Below, piece after piece: positions 25,390-38,440 of a DNA stretch of 64,000 nt (its first letter is position 1; each line of letters starts with the position of its first letter). This DNA is from Ostrinia nubilalis (Eukaryota > Arthropoda > Insecta > Lepidoptera > Crambidae): the NCBI RefSeq assembly GCF_963855985.1, contig NC_087106.1, positions 8,663,001-8,727,000 on the forward strand, read 5' to 3'. The notes beneath the pieces were generated by a model. It did no database searches. It saw only the letters and a list, made by a program, of their open reading frames with translations, and was not told the DNA's origin. A program made the translations under genes and the position numbers.

Positions 25390-25531
25390 GCCCGTATTCA
25401 CAAACATTACTATGAGGTCTCACAGTGCGCGTGGACGCACCTGGTGACACATGAACCAATTAACGCTCTATTCAACGCTATGCGTTCGATTTGCTGCTTC
25501 ACTTAGGCAAGCATCGTTTGTGAATACGGGC
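25390..25531. mobile_element. Short MITE with GCCCGTATTCACAAAC ends
   Basis: A 142-bp element with 16-bp inverted termini (GCCCGTATTCACAAAC at 25,390 and its complement ending at 25,531, one mismatch). No coding content; target duplication not clear. Confidence 0.6.
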
Positions 25532-25774
25532 GTTATTCAGATGAGATGCAGGTTAAAAAAAACCGTTTGTGCATAACAAAGAATAGTCAAATAGAATCAC
25601 TGACTGTCAATAAAATTGTTTTTAATGTGTTGGCAAATACGAGTATACAGTTGTTTGGTGTGAGGTAACGCAAAGGTCACCCAGTGCAATGTATTCATTG
25701 TATCATGACGTCATCCTTAAATACAAAACCAGCATCTCAATATCAAGCTACTTCAACGTATTGTGTGCTCACAC

Positions 25775-26224
25775 CAGCGTTGCCAGTTTTTTTTTTCGCC
25801 AAGTCGGGACTTTAGTACTTTTTGAGTGAAAATAGCGGGATTCTTCCGTCAGAAGCGGGACATAGTAAAAAAACGTATAATCAAAGGTTTTTCAAATATT
25901 TATCTTTTTATTTGACTTAAAATTACGTTTACGTGACAATAGATAGCAAAACTAGCCATAGAAAATGTATTTTACCAAAAAAATAATATTTTAAATCAGA
26001 TTTACTCTATCGTTAAATTCGTGTTTAGAATAAAAAAAGAAAAAAAAAAAGAAAAATCGAAATAAAATAATTATTCTTTAGAATAATATGGCGTTTCAAA
26101 CAATAGTCTGGTGAAGTGAGTGTCTCTCTCCGAAAAGCGGGACAGAGCCTGTCCCGCGCGGGACATTTAAATTTGATTTAAAAATCGGGACGTCCCGCCA
26201 AAATCGGGACGTCTGGCAACGCTG
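25775..26224. mobile_element. hAT-like MITE with 8-bp TSD
   Basis: Termini CAGCGTTGCCAG / ctggcaacgctg bound 450 bp, with GCTCACAC duplicated on both sides (25,767-25,774 and 26,225-26,232). CAG-starting ends with an 8-bp duplication are the hAT hallmark. Internal sequence repeats 'gcgggac' and 'cgggacgtc' blocks near both ends. No transposase. Confidence 0.8.
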
Positions 26225-26304
26225 GCTCACACCCTTATCATTAATCTACACATACATACATACTACACACCAACGAATAAATCCAATTAATTGTTTTTTT
26301 GCAG

Positions 26305-26357
26305 ATCAGAGAAGAATTCACCAACAAATACGTGCTCAGTGAAAAGGTCAAGATGGG
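26305..26357 (+). CDS. Candidate 53-nt internal exon of a plus-strand gene
   Basis: A strong acceptor (ttgtttttttgcag, ending 26,304) is followed by an open frame translating IREEFTNKYVLSEKVKMG, whose charged, non-repetitive composition stands out from the AT-rich surroundings. A possible donor GTATTT follows at 26,358; without splicing the frame stops at 26,378-26,380. I do not recognise the family and could not find partner exons. It could be a chance frame. Confidence 0.25.
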
Positions 26358-26380
26358 GTATTTTTGCGTTAACTTCAATT

Positions 26381-28260
26381 AGTTTCGACATCTTAACTCC
26401 TTGACTGAAAGTGACATCAAAGGGTTAAATAACGTAGAGTCCACTACCCACAAAAATTTTAAATACAAAGGCTTGAAAATCTTCTTTCGAGATTGCTCGT
26501 AAGCACTCGAGGCCACTAATAGCCAAGCCACTCAAAGAGGCTTCCACAAGAACTTTTCATAGTATAGTGATGGCGCATATAGATCGTTCGAGTGGCCGCT
26601 TTAGAACCAATAGCGACGTAGAGATATACTCCGCCACTTAAAGTGGTAGTAGAGACCTAGTGTGGCCCAACTTTTTATATTTTCCCCAATTTCAGTAAAC
26701 TCAAGTAAATGTGCAGCCAATCGTAACAGAAGTGGGAATCTTAAAGTGTTGTCTGGCCATCTTGACAGACCCTAAACCCTTTGGTGTTAGTTCAAAGAAA
26801 CAGCTCATTAGGGTTAACCTCAATCATTACAAAGCCCTATAACCCTTTAAGTTCTGGACGTTCCAGACTATCCTTTTTGTGGGGAAAATTAATTGTAAGT
26901 GAAATCGCGTAGGAGTTTCGTTTATTCGGTAAAACCTACTACTTAGTTTCTTTCATAATATTTTCAGTTAAGAAATAATTATTAATTAATTGATAATTAA
27001 ATTCACAAGTTTCTTTTTTGTTTTACAAGTTGGTGGTAATTGTTAAAGGTTATTGCATATTTAAAACCATGCTGAAAAAGTACCGTACAAACATTTGACT
27101 CTATATTGAATACCTATTATTGAATAAGTTTTCTCGTATTTCTGTAATTTTTCTTAGAAGATACTTAATCATATTTTTTTTTCAATGTTACTATAAAATA
27201 CTTTGAAAATTTTAAGAGCACAGATAGCAGAACAATAACAATGAAACGAGTCTTCCATAAATTTTAAAGGCCTGAGAGATGGCTCAATATTCACTTCAGG
27301 CGAGGGTTGAAACAAACATTTATTCTCAAAAGGGAAATTTGATAGAGATTGAATTTTATTAGGCAATTAAAATTCATAAAAAAATCTGAGGCCTTTCTTT
27401 GGATTGTTAAAAGGGTGGCGTTTCGACTGTTTCATTCACAGACGTTGTAGCGCAATAGACTCCGCTTCAAAAAGTCCTAAGTTAATTTTTGCAGTTGCCA
27501 AAAAAGCGTTGCTAATTCATTCCCTGTACCTAAACCCTTGAACAAGAAGCTGACAGTAGTGACTGAGTTTGTTGCGTTGCTTCTCAGCACTGGCCCATTT
27601 GATGTCCCGAAGCAGTGGTAGGATTAAAGTAATACAGGGTCGTGTAAAGGGGTTTTTATGGGCCTACTTGCAAAATAGTAAGAATAGACAACAACAAAAG
27701 TAAGAATTAATCACATAAATAGATTGCATTGGCATATTAAGAGCGGTAAGATAAAGTTCAATGCCACCACCTAAAGCAACAAAGTTAGCAACATTATACG
27801 TTGAACTGAAATACCTACGACTGCACAGACAGCGATTGTCTGGCGGACTTATCTTAAGAATTTATTGCACTTCGTACATTTCTGAGTCCATTATTATTGT
27901 TACAAATATAATTTATGTCAACCGCTTAACATTGACATCATTCAATGATCATCTGTGCAACAATCAGGTCAGAGGTCAATGGAAAAACTGGCTAGTGATA
28001 TGTTGTCTTTATAGAAGAATATTGCCCTTGCATTACTATTGGTTTTACCTACTATATGATAACCAGTCCAGCAATTGTGTTTAATTTTTTTTTTGCGTGA
28101 ATACTCTTTTCGTCTATTTGTGGTGGCCAAACCTTTTTAGACGTATTTATTTCTGTCGAGTGAGATATTTGATATAGGGTCTACTCACCTAATTCTGTGA
28201 TATTTGCTTTGAGGACAAGGCAAGTTGACTTGCTTTAGTAAATTTGGTTTAACTGTAATA
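26381..28260. other. Non-coding stretch, no gene seen
   Basis: AT-rich DNA with no credible gene; the open frames present look random. Confidence 0.3.
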
Positions 28261-28262
28261 TA

Positions 28263-28675
28263 CAGGGTGTCCCAGAATGGGTGAATCAAACTGATAGGGG
28301 AGGTAGCTCTACTAATTTACTATCCCTAAAAAATATAAAAAAAATAAAGCGCATAAGGAAACAAATTTTTTTTTAAAGTGAAAATACCTGCCTTGTTATG
28401 CATAAAAAAAAAGAAAAATCAGTTTTGCCCAAGTATCTGGCTATAATTGCTGCGTTTGGAGTTTATTTGTACTTTTTTCTTACTAGTATTAATTGTACAT
28501 GATCGCTTCGTTTATCTGTAAATAAACTTTTGAAAATAATGCCAAATTTCGAGTTTAGAGCACATTATTTAAAAAAAAATCCGAACTCAATTTTTTTTTC
28601 ATATTTTTAAGGATAGTACATATTAGTAGAGCTACCTCCCATAGCAGTTTGATTCACCCATTCTGGGACACCCTG
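28263..28675. mobile_element. TA-flanked palindromic MITE
   Basis: A 413-bp element with near-perfect inverted ends (CAGGGTGTCCCAGAATGGGT and its complement), extending ~60 bp inward, with TA outside each end (28,261-28,262 and 28,676-28,677). A Tc1/mariner-type non-autonomous element by target choice. Confidence 0.75.
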
Positions 28676-28679
28676 TATA

Positions 28680-29595
28680 GAATACTTATTTTTTACCTCA
28701 TTCCTCATAAAATACTGACAAACTCATTCAAAGTCTCATAAACTCATAAATTAATAAATAATTAAGTATAATATCGGTACTTGGCCTTTGCCACGAAGTT
28801 AGATGAGTCTACCCAAGACACAAAAAAGTTATCATATGCTAAAATACTTTTTTAAAGAAAAGTGAAATCTCTATGTTGTGGAGTCTATTGACCCAAGTTG
28901 TCTGTGATTACATTTAAGTGTATTTTTGCAGAATTTTCAAGAGGAGGCGGTGATGAATATCTTAATTGCTTTGAAGGTTTGGAGTACAGGTTGCTTTGGA
29001 AGATTATTCAAAATTTTCGGCGAAAGTTTTTCTTTGTTGCAGCGCGGATTTTTGTGAAATATTCATGGAATTGTTATTATTTCACAAGCGTCGACGGGTT
29101 ATCTCCACCTGAACTTAAGAAAAAAATATCTTTTGAAAAATATCACTGAAAACGTAACTTTATTAATAAATGTGCTAAGAGAAAACGTAGGATTTTGTGT
29201 CTAACAATACATTATAATTATATTTATTGTCATGATATAAGTCCAAGGATAACCGATTACTAGTGTCACTGCAATGACAAACATGACATACTCTGTATCA
29301 ATCTATATTTAGACAAATTACGAGTAAATTGCAAAGCAATATCATAAACAAATATTTGTGAAGATATTTCGTGCATAACATTTAGTTTGTTTACATTTGG
29401 CATTAAATCTATAAATAAGCCAATATAACCTCAGAAACCGAAACCTCATAAACAAGGCACGTATAATCGCACTAGGCCATAATTCGTCGCTTCAGAAGCA
29501 AAAAGTATTAAAAGACTTGACAAACAAACGCACTTACGATGTTATGCTTCTGAATGCAACGTTGAATTCACGTGCCAAATACATTATGTAAACTA
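28680..29595. other. Non-coding, nothing recognised
   Basis: AT-rich DNA. An 83-codon frame at about 28,898 lacks an ATG and any known motif. Confidence 0.3.
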
Positions 29596-29598
29596 TAA

Positions 29599-29713
29599 GG
29601 CTGAGTTGCACCACCTAACTTTAACCGAAACTTTAACGATAACCGGTGTTTTTGGTATGGAGTTTGACAGATTTTTGACGTTTGTCAAAGTTAAAGTAAG
29701 ATGCAACCCAGCC
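29599..29713. mobile_element. PIF/Harbinger-like MITE, copy 4
   Basis: GGCTGAGTTGCACCA to 'gcaacccagcc', 115 bp, with TAA duplicated exactly at both ends (29,596-29,598 and 29,714-29,716). Confidence 0.8.
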
Positions 29714-29939
29714 TAAGGGTAGAGCTACAGTACAAGTTACTGACTAGTCGACCTATCACCAGATGCTAGCTGCATATGCATCCAATAATGGTAGCTAGTT
29801 ATCGCATACCATTTAGCAACAAGTTCTGCTTAGTTCTGGAACTGATTTCTGTTAACCTTAAACTCACAATATTGTGATCAAACAATCTAGAAATATACTA
29901 GTATATATTGATTTAATACAGTTCTTTCAAGACGTAATA

Positions 29940-30491
29940 GACTAAGAGCTGGTGAACGCCAGACCTACGTCATTTTATAAAAGCTGAAAGTTTGTCAGCG
30001 TATGCTCCCAATATAGGATATAATGTTGGTGAATTATGAAGTTTGGGTCATGGTGGCTTTGGGAGCTACCCTAAAAAAACTGTCTGGCAAGGAGTTGGAA
30101 CTGTCAAAACCGTCTGGCTGTTGGGGAAAATACTTCTAATTATTGCCCAAATATTATACATAAAAATCAGATTTTATAGTATAACGTAAGTCTAACTTTT
30201 ACGGTGACTTTTTCTGTATATTCAATAGACTGTAATTCTACTTACGTTATACCATTAAATCTGATTTTTATGTATAATATTTGGACAATAATTAGAAGTA
30301 TTATCCCCAACAGCCAGACAGTTTTGACAGTTCCAACTCCTTGAAATACAGTTTTTTTAGGGTAGCTCCCAAAGCCACCACGACCCAAACTTCATAATTC
30401 ACCAACATTATATCCTATATTGGGAGCATACGCTGACAAACTTTCAGCTTTTATAAAATGACGTAGGTCTGGCGTTCACTAGCTCTTAGTC
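29940..30491. mobile_element. Near-perfect 552-bp palindrome, TA target
   Basis: Two arms of ~240 bp mirror each other from GACTAAGAGCT at the left to agctcttagtc at the right, with very few mismatches, around a ~60-bp centre. TA flanks both ends. The arm identity implies a young insertion or recent arm homogenisation. No coding capacity. Confidence 0.8.
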
Positions 30492-30499
30492 TATAAATG

Positions 30500-33400
30500 T
30501 CATTAGCATTTTTTAAATTAAAATCTTCTAATATAGGAAGGACTGATTGATTTGCAAGGAAATATAAATCGTCTCAATTGCTGATTTATTATGGGTAGTA
30601 TTTAAACGAGTGACTGTAAATTTATGTTGTAAGTGTCAAAAATAATTAATGTGGGCTAAAGAATTACTAAGTGAGCGACTGAGTGCGAGTGACGAAAAAT
30701 CAAAAGAACAGCAACTTACAAAAAAATATTGAGTTCCTTAAAATACAAAATGAGAAGCTTCATAATATTTGAGCGACCTAATATTTCATTGAGTGTCAAC
30801 GTTAGGTCCTGCATTTTTTTCAATATTTGGCAAATGCTTTTTTTATACTGAGCGGTATTTTTAACTTTAATGAAGTGTTTCGAATGCAAAAACTACTTTG
30901 AAAAATACTATTATGAGCAGCGTATTATGAGCCCACATTTAAATAAAAAATGATCTTATGAAATAAATATTTGACGGAACACTATTCTAGTAGCGAAAAA
31001 AATAAATCATTAAAATTTAAGGGTAGGTAATCAAATGAAACAATGTACCTATTACGAAAAATGAAATAAATTTGTATTTTCTTAAATCGAATCAACAAAA
31101 AAAAACAAAATAAAATAAGTCGCTTCTGTCAACCCAAAAAAAAGTAATCTTATTAATAAGGTTCATTGATTGGTACCTATGAGGATTGAGGAGCTCTACT
31201 TACTCATCGTCACTGTAAGATAAGTGCTGGCTTGGACTTAGCGGGCCGACCTCGTTTTCTTTTTTGTCCAATAGGTATCAGTTTTGCTCTTGGTTTGCTT
31301 CCAGTGGCGGTGTTGTTAGTTTGAGCCGAATTGCTAGACTCAAAACGTGTTTGCATACATATTTTGTTAAAAATTCGGGACAGTCGCCCCGCCCCCATTC
31401 GAATTCGCGCGATGTAACAATCTGTAGTTTTCATTAATAAAGCGTATCAAAATAAAAAACATGAGACCTCAAATATAATATCAGTAACCAATAATCATTA
31501 ATAAAGCAGCTCACAAAACTTTGCTTAGAATTAACTTTTTTGTAGTTCGTTCAATAAAACCTCAATTAGAAAAATCTAATGTATCTTCATATTAAAGTTG
31601 CCCTCTCTGTATTTCTAGTCGCTCACTTAGTAATTTAGTCGCCCGGATAGTATTTTTATGTCTGAAATGTAATAATCAAAACCCACATTTTGTAAGCTCG
31701 TTCTGGATTTTATTATTGATCAATATTCGTCGTTAGTTTGGTAAATTTTTCGCTTACTCAAATTCATAGTCGCAACGTTATTTTTTAGTCGCTCGTTTTA
31801 TAATTCCCCATTTATTATTATACTGTTAAAAATTGTATGTATTTTTTGGACCATTGATTTTTACACGATATCTAAGGGATCATTATTACATGAATCCCAT
31901 AATGTTTGAACAACTCACGCACACGTAAACTAATATAGGTTAGTGATGCAGTAGTGTGATCGTAACTTAAACATTTTACTGCACCACGTGACTTTCGTTC
32001 GTTGACGCATGATTTAAATTGCGATGTTTTAATCTGTAGTTAACTGTGATTAAAGTTAGTAATTTGAGATTAACAGTAGAAGAATTATGTAACTCGTTGC
32101 CAATAATCACTCCTGTAATTATGTAGGTACTTAATGTACTCTAGGTGCAGTAATTAGTTTCTGCAACGTATAATACAAGTGCATGAGTTTCCTATCACCC
32201 AAAATTAATTACACCCATCTTAAAGAAGTAATTATGTTTATCAAATAAAGTAGGTAATTAACTAAATTGAAAAAGATCGTCTCTACCATTATTATTATAA
32301 TAGTTTAATTTTCAAAATCATGAACTAAAGTTTTATTTGTTGGATACTTTTGTTTGTACCATAACTCCATTGTAAGACCTAAATCCAACATTTAACCGCC
32401 ATGAAGCGTTGTTACCATTCATCTCCGACTTCTGAAAATGTACTCGAACTTTGCTTTAGGATGGATTCTCACTAGAGTCAATACTCAATATTGCGAACAT
32501 TTACCATTTTTATGAAAAAAATATTTTGCACTATTACTTTGATAGGCCGTCGAATCTATCATGGCTTGCATGCGCATGGTGCAGCTGCTGCATCAATATG
32601 ATATGTTAATATGTGATCGGTTAAGCCCATATCCTTATATTCCTGTTTGTCAAATGGCTGATAATATAAATAAATTTTATGCTACGTATTTTTTTAATTC
32701 ATAACATTGTAAAAAAACTTGTTGATTACTAGGTATTGATTTTTTTTCCTTTTAATACCTGTACATAGAGTTCATAAAAGAAACATTTTAAGTTCTTCGG
32801 ATGTATTTATTTATCTGTAGTACTAATAACTATGTTTAACCAAATGCTCGCATTCGCGTTACAAATGAATGCTCCCAGTGAGATGGCATCTTTACAATAA
32901 AATGACGTCTCAATTTCGTTGAAAGGAGTCCGATTTCATTTGTCAAATTAACATTAAAAAGCAGATGAAACGGAGAATCAAGTTGCTTGCGGATTGTTTT
33001 AAAGGGAATATTGATTTGTTACTAGACTAGCTAATTTTTGTGACTTTGTTTGTTTATATTTGTATGAGTAAACTAAAATCATGGTCAACAGCACGTCTGA
33101 CTGTATATTTTTTATGAAGTTAAATGAATGATCATGAATTTATGAAGAAATTAGACCCTACTGGGAATCGACTTTACTCTCTGTGACTCAACACTTATTA
33201 ACAGTCAATCTAAACATGACTGCATCAACAATAAAAAGACTTAATTTCCTCATGAGTTTTAAATTACAATGCAGTGAAATTTTTAGCGTTCCCGTCCTAT
33301 ATAATATGAGTTGTTACTAACCAGCCAATCGCTTAAATTTGCATAAAGAATTGGTTGCTCTACAAAACGCAGTGTAGGTGTGCGAGTATTCTGCAATACT

Positions 33401-33640
33401 ATTGTGGTAACAATAAAATAAATTCAATTGTTTTAACTACATATCTGACTTATTAACTGAAGCAGAGCTTTCCTGCTTGATAACGAATAAACATACTAAA
33501 TAATAATGTAACAGAGCAAGTTTAAAAGGGTTGATTTTGCAACTTAAATATCTGATGTGCTGTCTACACGTTTACACGCAAAATTTAGTTACCTACTTAC
33601 CTAACGACTTAATACGTGTAAATAAGCCTTTAACGTACCT
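30500..33640. other. Non-coding stretch, no gene seen
   Basis: AT-rich DNA. The only coding hint is the short AT-hook-type frame at 31,210-31,434, listed separately. Confidence 0.35.
31210..31434 (-). pseudogene. Short ORF with AT-hook, probable transposon-derived remnant
   Basis: A 74-aa frame from an ATG ends with a basic AT-hook, GQKRKRGRPAKSKPALILQ. AT-hook tails of this sort occur at the C-terminus of SWIM-finger and other transposase-like proteins in insects. No catalytic or zinc-finger domain precedes it. I treat it as a remnant rather than a working gene. Confidence 0.3.
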
Positions 33641-33647
33641 ACATTAA

Positions 33648-33877
33648 GGCTGAGTTGCACCACCTGACTTTGACCGTAACTATAACGATAACCGGCGTTT
33701 TTTGTATGGAGTTTGACAGATTTTAGACGTTTGTCAATGTTTTATTTTTATCCACAACGAGGAAGCTCTTGGCCTGTATCTCACCTGATGGTAAGTGACG
33801 ATCAGGCCGAAGGTGGAAGCGAGCTTCACCCGGAATCCTCAACCACGGAGGTTAAAGTAATATGGTGCAACCCAGCC
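33648..33877. mobile_element. PIF/Harbinger-like MITE, copy 5, with nested repeat
   Basis: Ends and TAA duplications (33,645-33,647 and 33,878-33,880) match the other copies. The middle is interrupted at about 33,741-33,850 by the short dispersed repeat also found at 15,835. Order of events is clear: MITE first, repeat second. Confidence 0.75.
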
Positions 33878-33880
33878 TAA

Positions 33881-35520
33881 GACAGCATAGTATACAGTAA
33901 TTGAATTTTATTAACGCTATATCAAAAATGCTCAAATTCGAGATTACAGGCTGTGTTATTCTACCACATTTTATCTCTATCTTTTAGTTCCACAAGCTAT
34001 AGTGACTAAGTGAGACAGATCGCTTCGAAAGTCGATATCGTTACCAGAATAAGCCCCCAGATTTGAATTGCATAGAAAATTGTACAATGACGTGGTGGTG
34101 CCAATTTTCCCTTTGTTCGTTGTGAAGTGCGGAAATGCTATGGAGGTTTGGGGGCGAATTTTGTAGATGGAAATACAAAATGGTGGGTGATTTACGTGAA
34201 TTTATAATTTTAAAACCCCATAGATAACCTAAGATTGTGTATTATTTAAAAAGATTACCAAATCTTAATGTAGAGCCGTCTTTATCTACGTATGATCTAG
34301 AGAAGATTTATCCCTAAATACTTGAGCTGATTCCACTAATTATGTATTTGCCCTACGCTGGATTCAAACCTCAAACCTCAGCTGACGTCGTAACGTTCGT
34401 GATCCATTAGGCCAGACGATCCGTCTAACTTACTACTTAAATATTATCGGCCTAAAACTGAATTCCTATAAAAAAAAATACTTACCACCCTATATCTTTC
34501 AACTTTATCTATTACATATTTACAAATGATAGTTCAAAACTTGATATCAATAGGTCAAAATGCTATAGTTTTAAAAAATCAAAGTCCTCAATTTACGCTT
34601 GATATTGAATAGAGTTTGAAGACTGTAATATAAGCCAAAATGTATTAAGAAGTTATTTAAATTTTAAAGTGTTGGTTGTTTCGTACCAAAATATTTACTC
34701 ACTAGCTTTTGCCCGCGGCTTCACCCGCGTGAAATTTAGTTTGTCACAGATCGTCATAAATTATAGCCTATATGTTATTCTGGGTTTTAAACAATAATAC
34801 TGTAAAGTTTCATCAAAATCCGTTCAGTAGTTTTTGCGTGAAAGAGTAACAAACATCCATCCAGACATCCAAACCAAAATATTTACTCATGAACTCATGT
34901 GAAAAATATTATCACCACAGCTTGACTTTGCGATAGTAGCTACCTAAAGTTTTATGATGATCATACAACATCAAGTCCACCTACCTACCAAATAATGTAT
35001 TACTCCCAGCGGATTATGAACTTTGTATTTTGTAATATAAGACTCAAAATCGATTGAAGAAAATATTGTAGGCTGATGTGCCGACGACTGCGCAAATGCG
35101 CATTAAATGTATTTATAACTTGAATACTCTGATCAAGGATTTATCACATTTATAATGTCAAAGCAAAATGAACGAAAATACAAATAAAATACCTACAAAT
35201 TAAGTTTCTTATATCTTGTAGGTACCTACCTAATTCTTAGGTATAATAAAGAGGTATAAGAAATTTTCTAATACACCCAAAACTCATCTACCATTAAAAT
35301 TTTTCTTTCTTTCTTTCTTTTACTAGCCCAATCCTGAATAGATTTTTCGGAAGGCTTTTTTGTGTAGGTACCTACTTCTTAATCTTTGTAGGTAAAGGTT
35401 ACAAAATTTTAAGCTCTTGAATTTAATATTATAACATTACCTTATTTATGCACTAAATATACCTAATGGAAAAATATAACTAAATCCCTGTATTTCAATA
35501 TAAATAAACTATGCACATTT
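33881..35520. other. Non-coding stretch with a common lepidopteran repeat
   Basis: At about 34,705-34,865 lies a widespread repeat ('cttttgcccgcggcttcacc' and 'atccgttcagtagtttttgc'). A (ttct)n run is near 35,305. No gene is seen. Confidence 0.45.
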
Positions 35521-35526
35521 CCTTAC

Positions 35527-35720
35527 CTGTTTATAAATAGTCGACAAATGCAATCCTTGATAGCGTAACTCACACACACAACACGAATAAACGTAACAAT
35601 TTATAACACAGAAACAATTAGTTCACACACGGTTGTCCACAACTCACAATTTCACTGAAAAAATAGTGATGTTCGTTTTCCGAAATGTAAATATATCGAT
35701 GAATTGTCACTGAGTGCGCG
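35527..35720 (-). promoter_or_regulatory. Possible promoter and non-coding first exon, minus strand
   Basis: On the minus strand an arthropod-type initiator TCAGT lies at about 35,654-35,658 ('ttttttcagtgaaatt'). It is followed by ~130 nt ending in a good donor, acag|GTAAGG, at 35,526. The DNA just upstream (35,690-35,820) is unusually CpG-rich. Together these look like a TSS plus a 5' leader exon whose gene would run leftward. No downstream exon is proven. Confidence 0.3.
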
Positions 35721-35820
35721 GAGTGCTCGCGCGGCGCATGGGCAGCGTGCCAAACTCGCGTTGAGAATGAATCGGGCGATAGCCGACCGATTACAGCGTA
35801 GTGACGTGCATTTGACCGGC

Positions 35821-37735
35821 GACTATCGATTATGAGGACGGAAGTTGTAGTGATAAAAACCTATCTGTATCCTCGCGTTACAACGTTCCCGTTCGTATTT
35901 CATGTGAATGTAAATAATGTTTGCTAAATTATAGTGTTTTAATGCTGGTATTTTTTCAATTTTAGTAATATTATGCAACTGACTAAATGGAAAATTACAA
36001 TAAAATGTTAGGTATTTAAAAAAAAAACAGTTGTACTTCATTTAATACGTGGCTTTATTAGGTCAATACTCGTGATACAATTTACTTAGTTAAATGTTAA
36101 TATCATAAAACAGTGTTATTAAACCATATTATCAGTAATGAACTGACTTGTCTTAATTAATTTAAGCGTCAATTTATCTTATACCTAAGAATTAAACATC
36201 GGAAGTCATTGACATGTAAATTGTAATTATTTCGATTCATAGACAATCTTATCGGGGTTTGTTTACCTTTGATAGTGGGTAATCACTGGGTTAACGAACT
36301 GGACAACACGTAGATAATCGCTCGACCCGACATGACCCTTGAATTTGCGCCTCTGGCCTTATTTATGGATCAATCAAGTCATTGGTATCAAATATCAACA
36401 TTCCAACGCACTATCATATCATAATATGCCGTCTCGTCTGTAATATGATTTGAATGTAACAATTTATACATTACTAATGCGATTATTTCTACTGCTAAGC
36501 TCTGATTTTTTTCTTGGTTGTCCGTAGGTACTAAAACGTTTATTTATTTGTATAGAGAACTCTGAGAGTCTGAACAAACCTCAAGAGGATTTATGACACT
36601 ATTTAAATCAAAGATGTAACCGCTAAATAATGTAATAATAAATGAATAAATAGAGCTTTAAGGAGAATATTCGCTTTTTGCAATGTTTTGTACTTTATGC
36701 GCTGTAAATTAATTCTAAGATTTCAAGATTGTAATACTTTCTCTTGTCAACGACTGGTTATCAACTGATTCGTTTCATTAGAACGGTTTCCTGATTTTGA
36801 TTTCCTGATGTTTCAGATAGAATTTAATATGACTTTGTTAATCTAAGTTCACGTTAACTTTAACAAATCATGAAGCTACTAACTAATACTTACATTCTCT
36901 CATTAATAATTTGATTGTATTTCTTTCAAACAGATTGTTTTCTCTCTTTATTCTATTAATATTACTTCTTTTAACTGCTCCAAACTTGTTTTATCGTATG
37001 GGTTGTTATTTCACAGATCACAGTCAGATTTTCTAAACCACTATAGTGGCAAGTGTTTTTCAAATATATATTTTTCATTTGCTAGGCTACTACATACTTC
37101 TACCTTGGTACTATTGTACCTAGAATTAATGAAGTATTTTTTACAACTACAGCTTGTAGTTCAAACATTACAATTCACGACATTTGTCAATTTATCATAT
37201 CATAAGACCTAAAAAACTGGTTCAAAAATGTATTTTGCGAGTTACATTACACACTCCACGCATTCCGCCATGATTTATGATGTTTGTCATAAGTCGGCGC
37301 GTGGCTACGTGTTTCGGGCAGTAAATCAATTTTATTAGGATTAGTTCTAAATTTAGACCCGCTGTTTTCTTAGCACGAACATTGGTGAATTGAGTGAAGA
37401 AAAGCAAAAAACATAAGCATGACATGGCAATTTGTAAAGAATATTTGTTATGAATTAAGGCATAAAACTTAAAGAGTAGATATTTTTTTAATATTGTAGG
37501 CACCATTATTGTAAAACTATCGATATTTATTACGAGATGGTGAGTGGTAATTAAAATAAACATCGACTACCTACCCCGTCCCTAGTTAACACTTACGATG
37601 TCATGCTCATCATGTACTAATGCATTTTAATATTCATATTGCACTTGATATTGATTACACTGCTCGCGTGTGACGTAAGAAGATTAAGCATTTGGGTTTC
37701 ACATTATTAAAATGTATTGTTTCTTTTTTTCGTAA
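35821..37735. other. Non-coding stretch, no gene seen
   Basis: AT-rich DNA, open frames short and random-looking. Confidence 0.3.
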
Positions 37736-37738
37736 ATA

Positions 37739-38010
37739 CAGGGTGAGCCAAAACTTTTGCAAATAGCAACGCTTGATTTCTCGAAAACGGTTCGAGATAC
37801 GGACGCGTGAGTAATGGGAAATTGTGCATAATTTCATGAATTTTTAATCACTAAGTACGGAGCGTTTCACGGGACAAAACAGCGTGCCTTATGTGTAGTT
37901 TTTTTTACTCAATTCATGAAATTTTGCGCAGTTTCCCATAACTCAGGCGTCTCTACCTCGAATCGTTTTCGAGAAATCAAGCGTTGCTATTTACATCATG
38001 ACCCATCCTG
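37739..38010. mobile_element. TA-flanked foldback MITE
   Basis: Inverted halves: 'caacgcttgatttctcgaaa' on the left and 'ttcgagaaatcaagcgttgc' on the right, with outer ends CAGGGTGAGCC and a decayed 'gacccatcctg'. TA lies outside both ends. Confidence 0.65.
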
Positions 38011-38280
38011 TATAGTGTTTTCCTACAGCATCGTAATGATACAACTAAATTGGTTATAACATAGAGGTTTGTTCAAACCGATGGAAACGTGATAGAACAG
38101 AAAGTGTAATATAACCAATTATTATACGACGTTTTTCATGTATGTTACATTGTGTGTAGTTTCGTTGTGGAAAATAAAGACTTTTTATATGTTCAGGAGC
38201 ATGATGATGAATTTCGACATCACTAGAAACGACAACAACGTAGATGCATCTACGGAAAAGCTTGTAAATTCTGTAGTTGA

Positions 38281-38440
38281 TTTGTCATCATCATCATCAT
38301 TTCAGCCATAGGACTTCCACTGCTGAACATAGGACTCCCCCAATGATTTTCAAAATGACCGGTTGGTGGCGGCTTGCATCCAGCGCCTTCCCGCTTTATG
38401 AGGTCCTTTATGAGGTCGTCGATCCACCTTGATTGTGCTA
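38281..38440 (-). pseudogene. RTE-clade LINE 3' stub with (CAT)n tail
   Basis: On the minus strand, the RTE tail (antisense of 'ggaggtcctatgttcagcag' type sequence) ends in ATG repeats, here seen as 'tcatcatcatcatcat' at 38,287. There is a ~10-bp internal duplication of 'tttatgaggtc' near 38,395. Confidence 0.7.

Noticed and set aside
37222..37563. 113-codon minus-strand frame
   Set aside because: AT-rich random-looking translation without homology signs or supporting signals.
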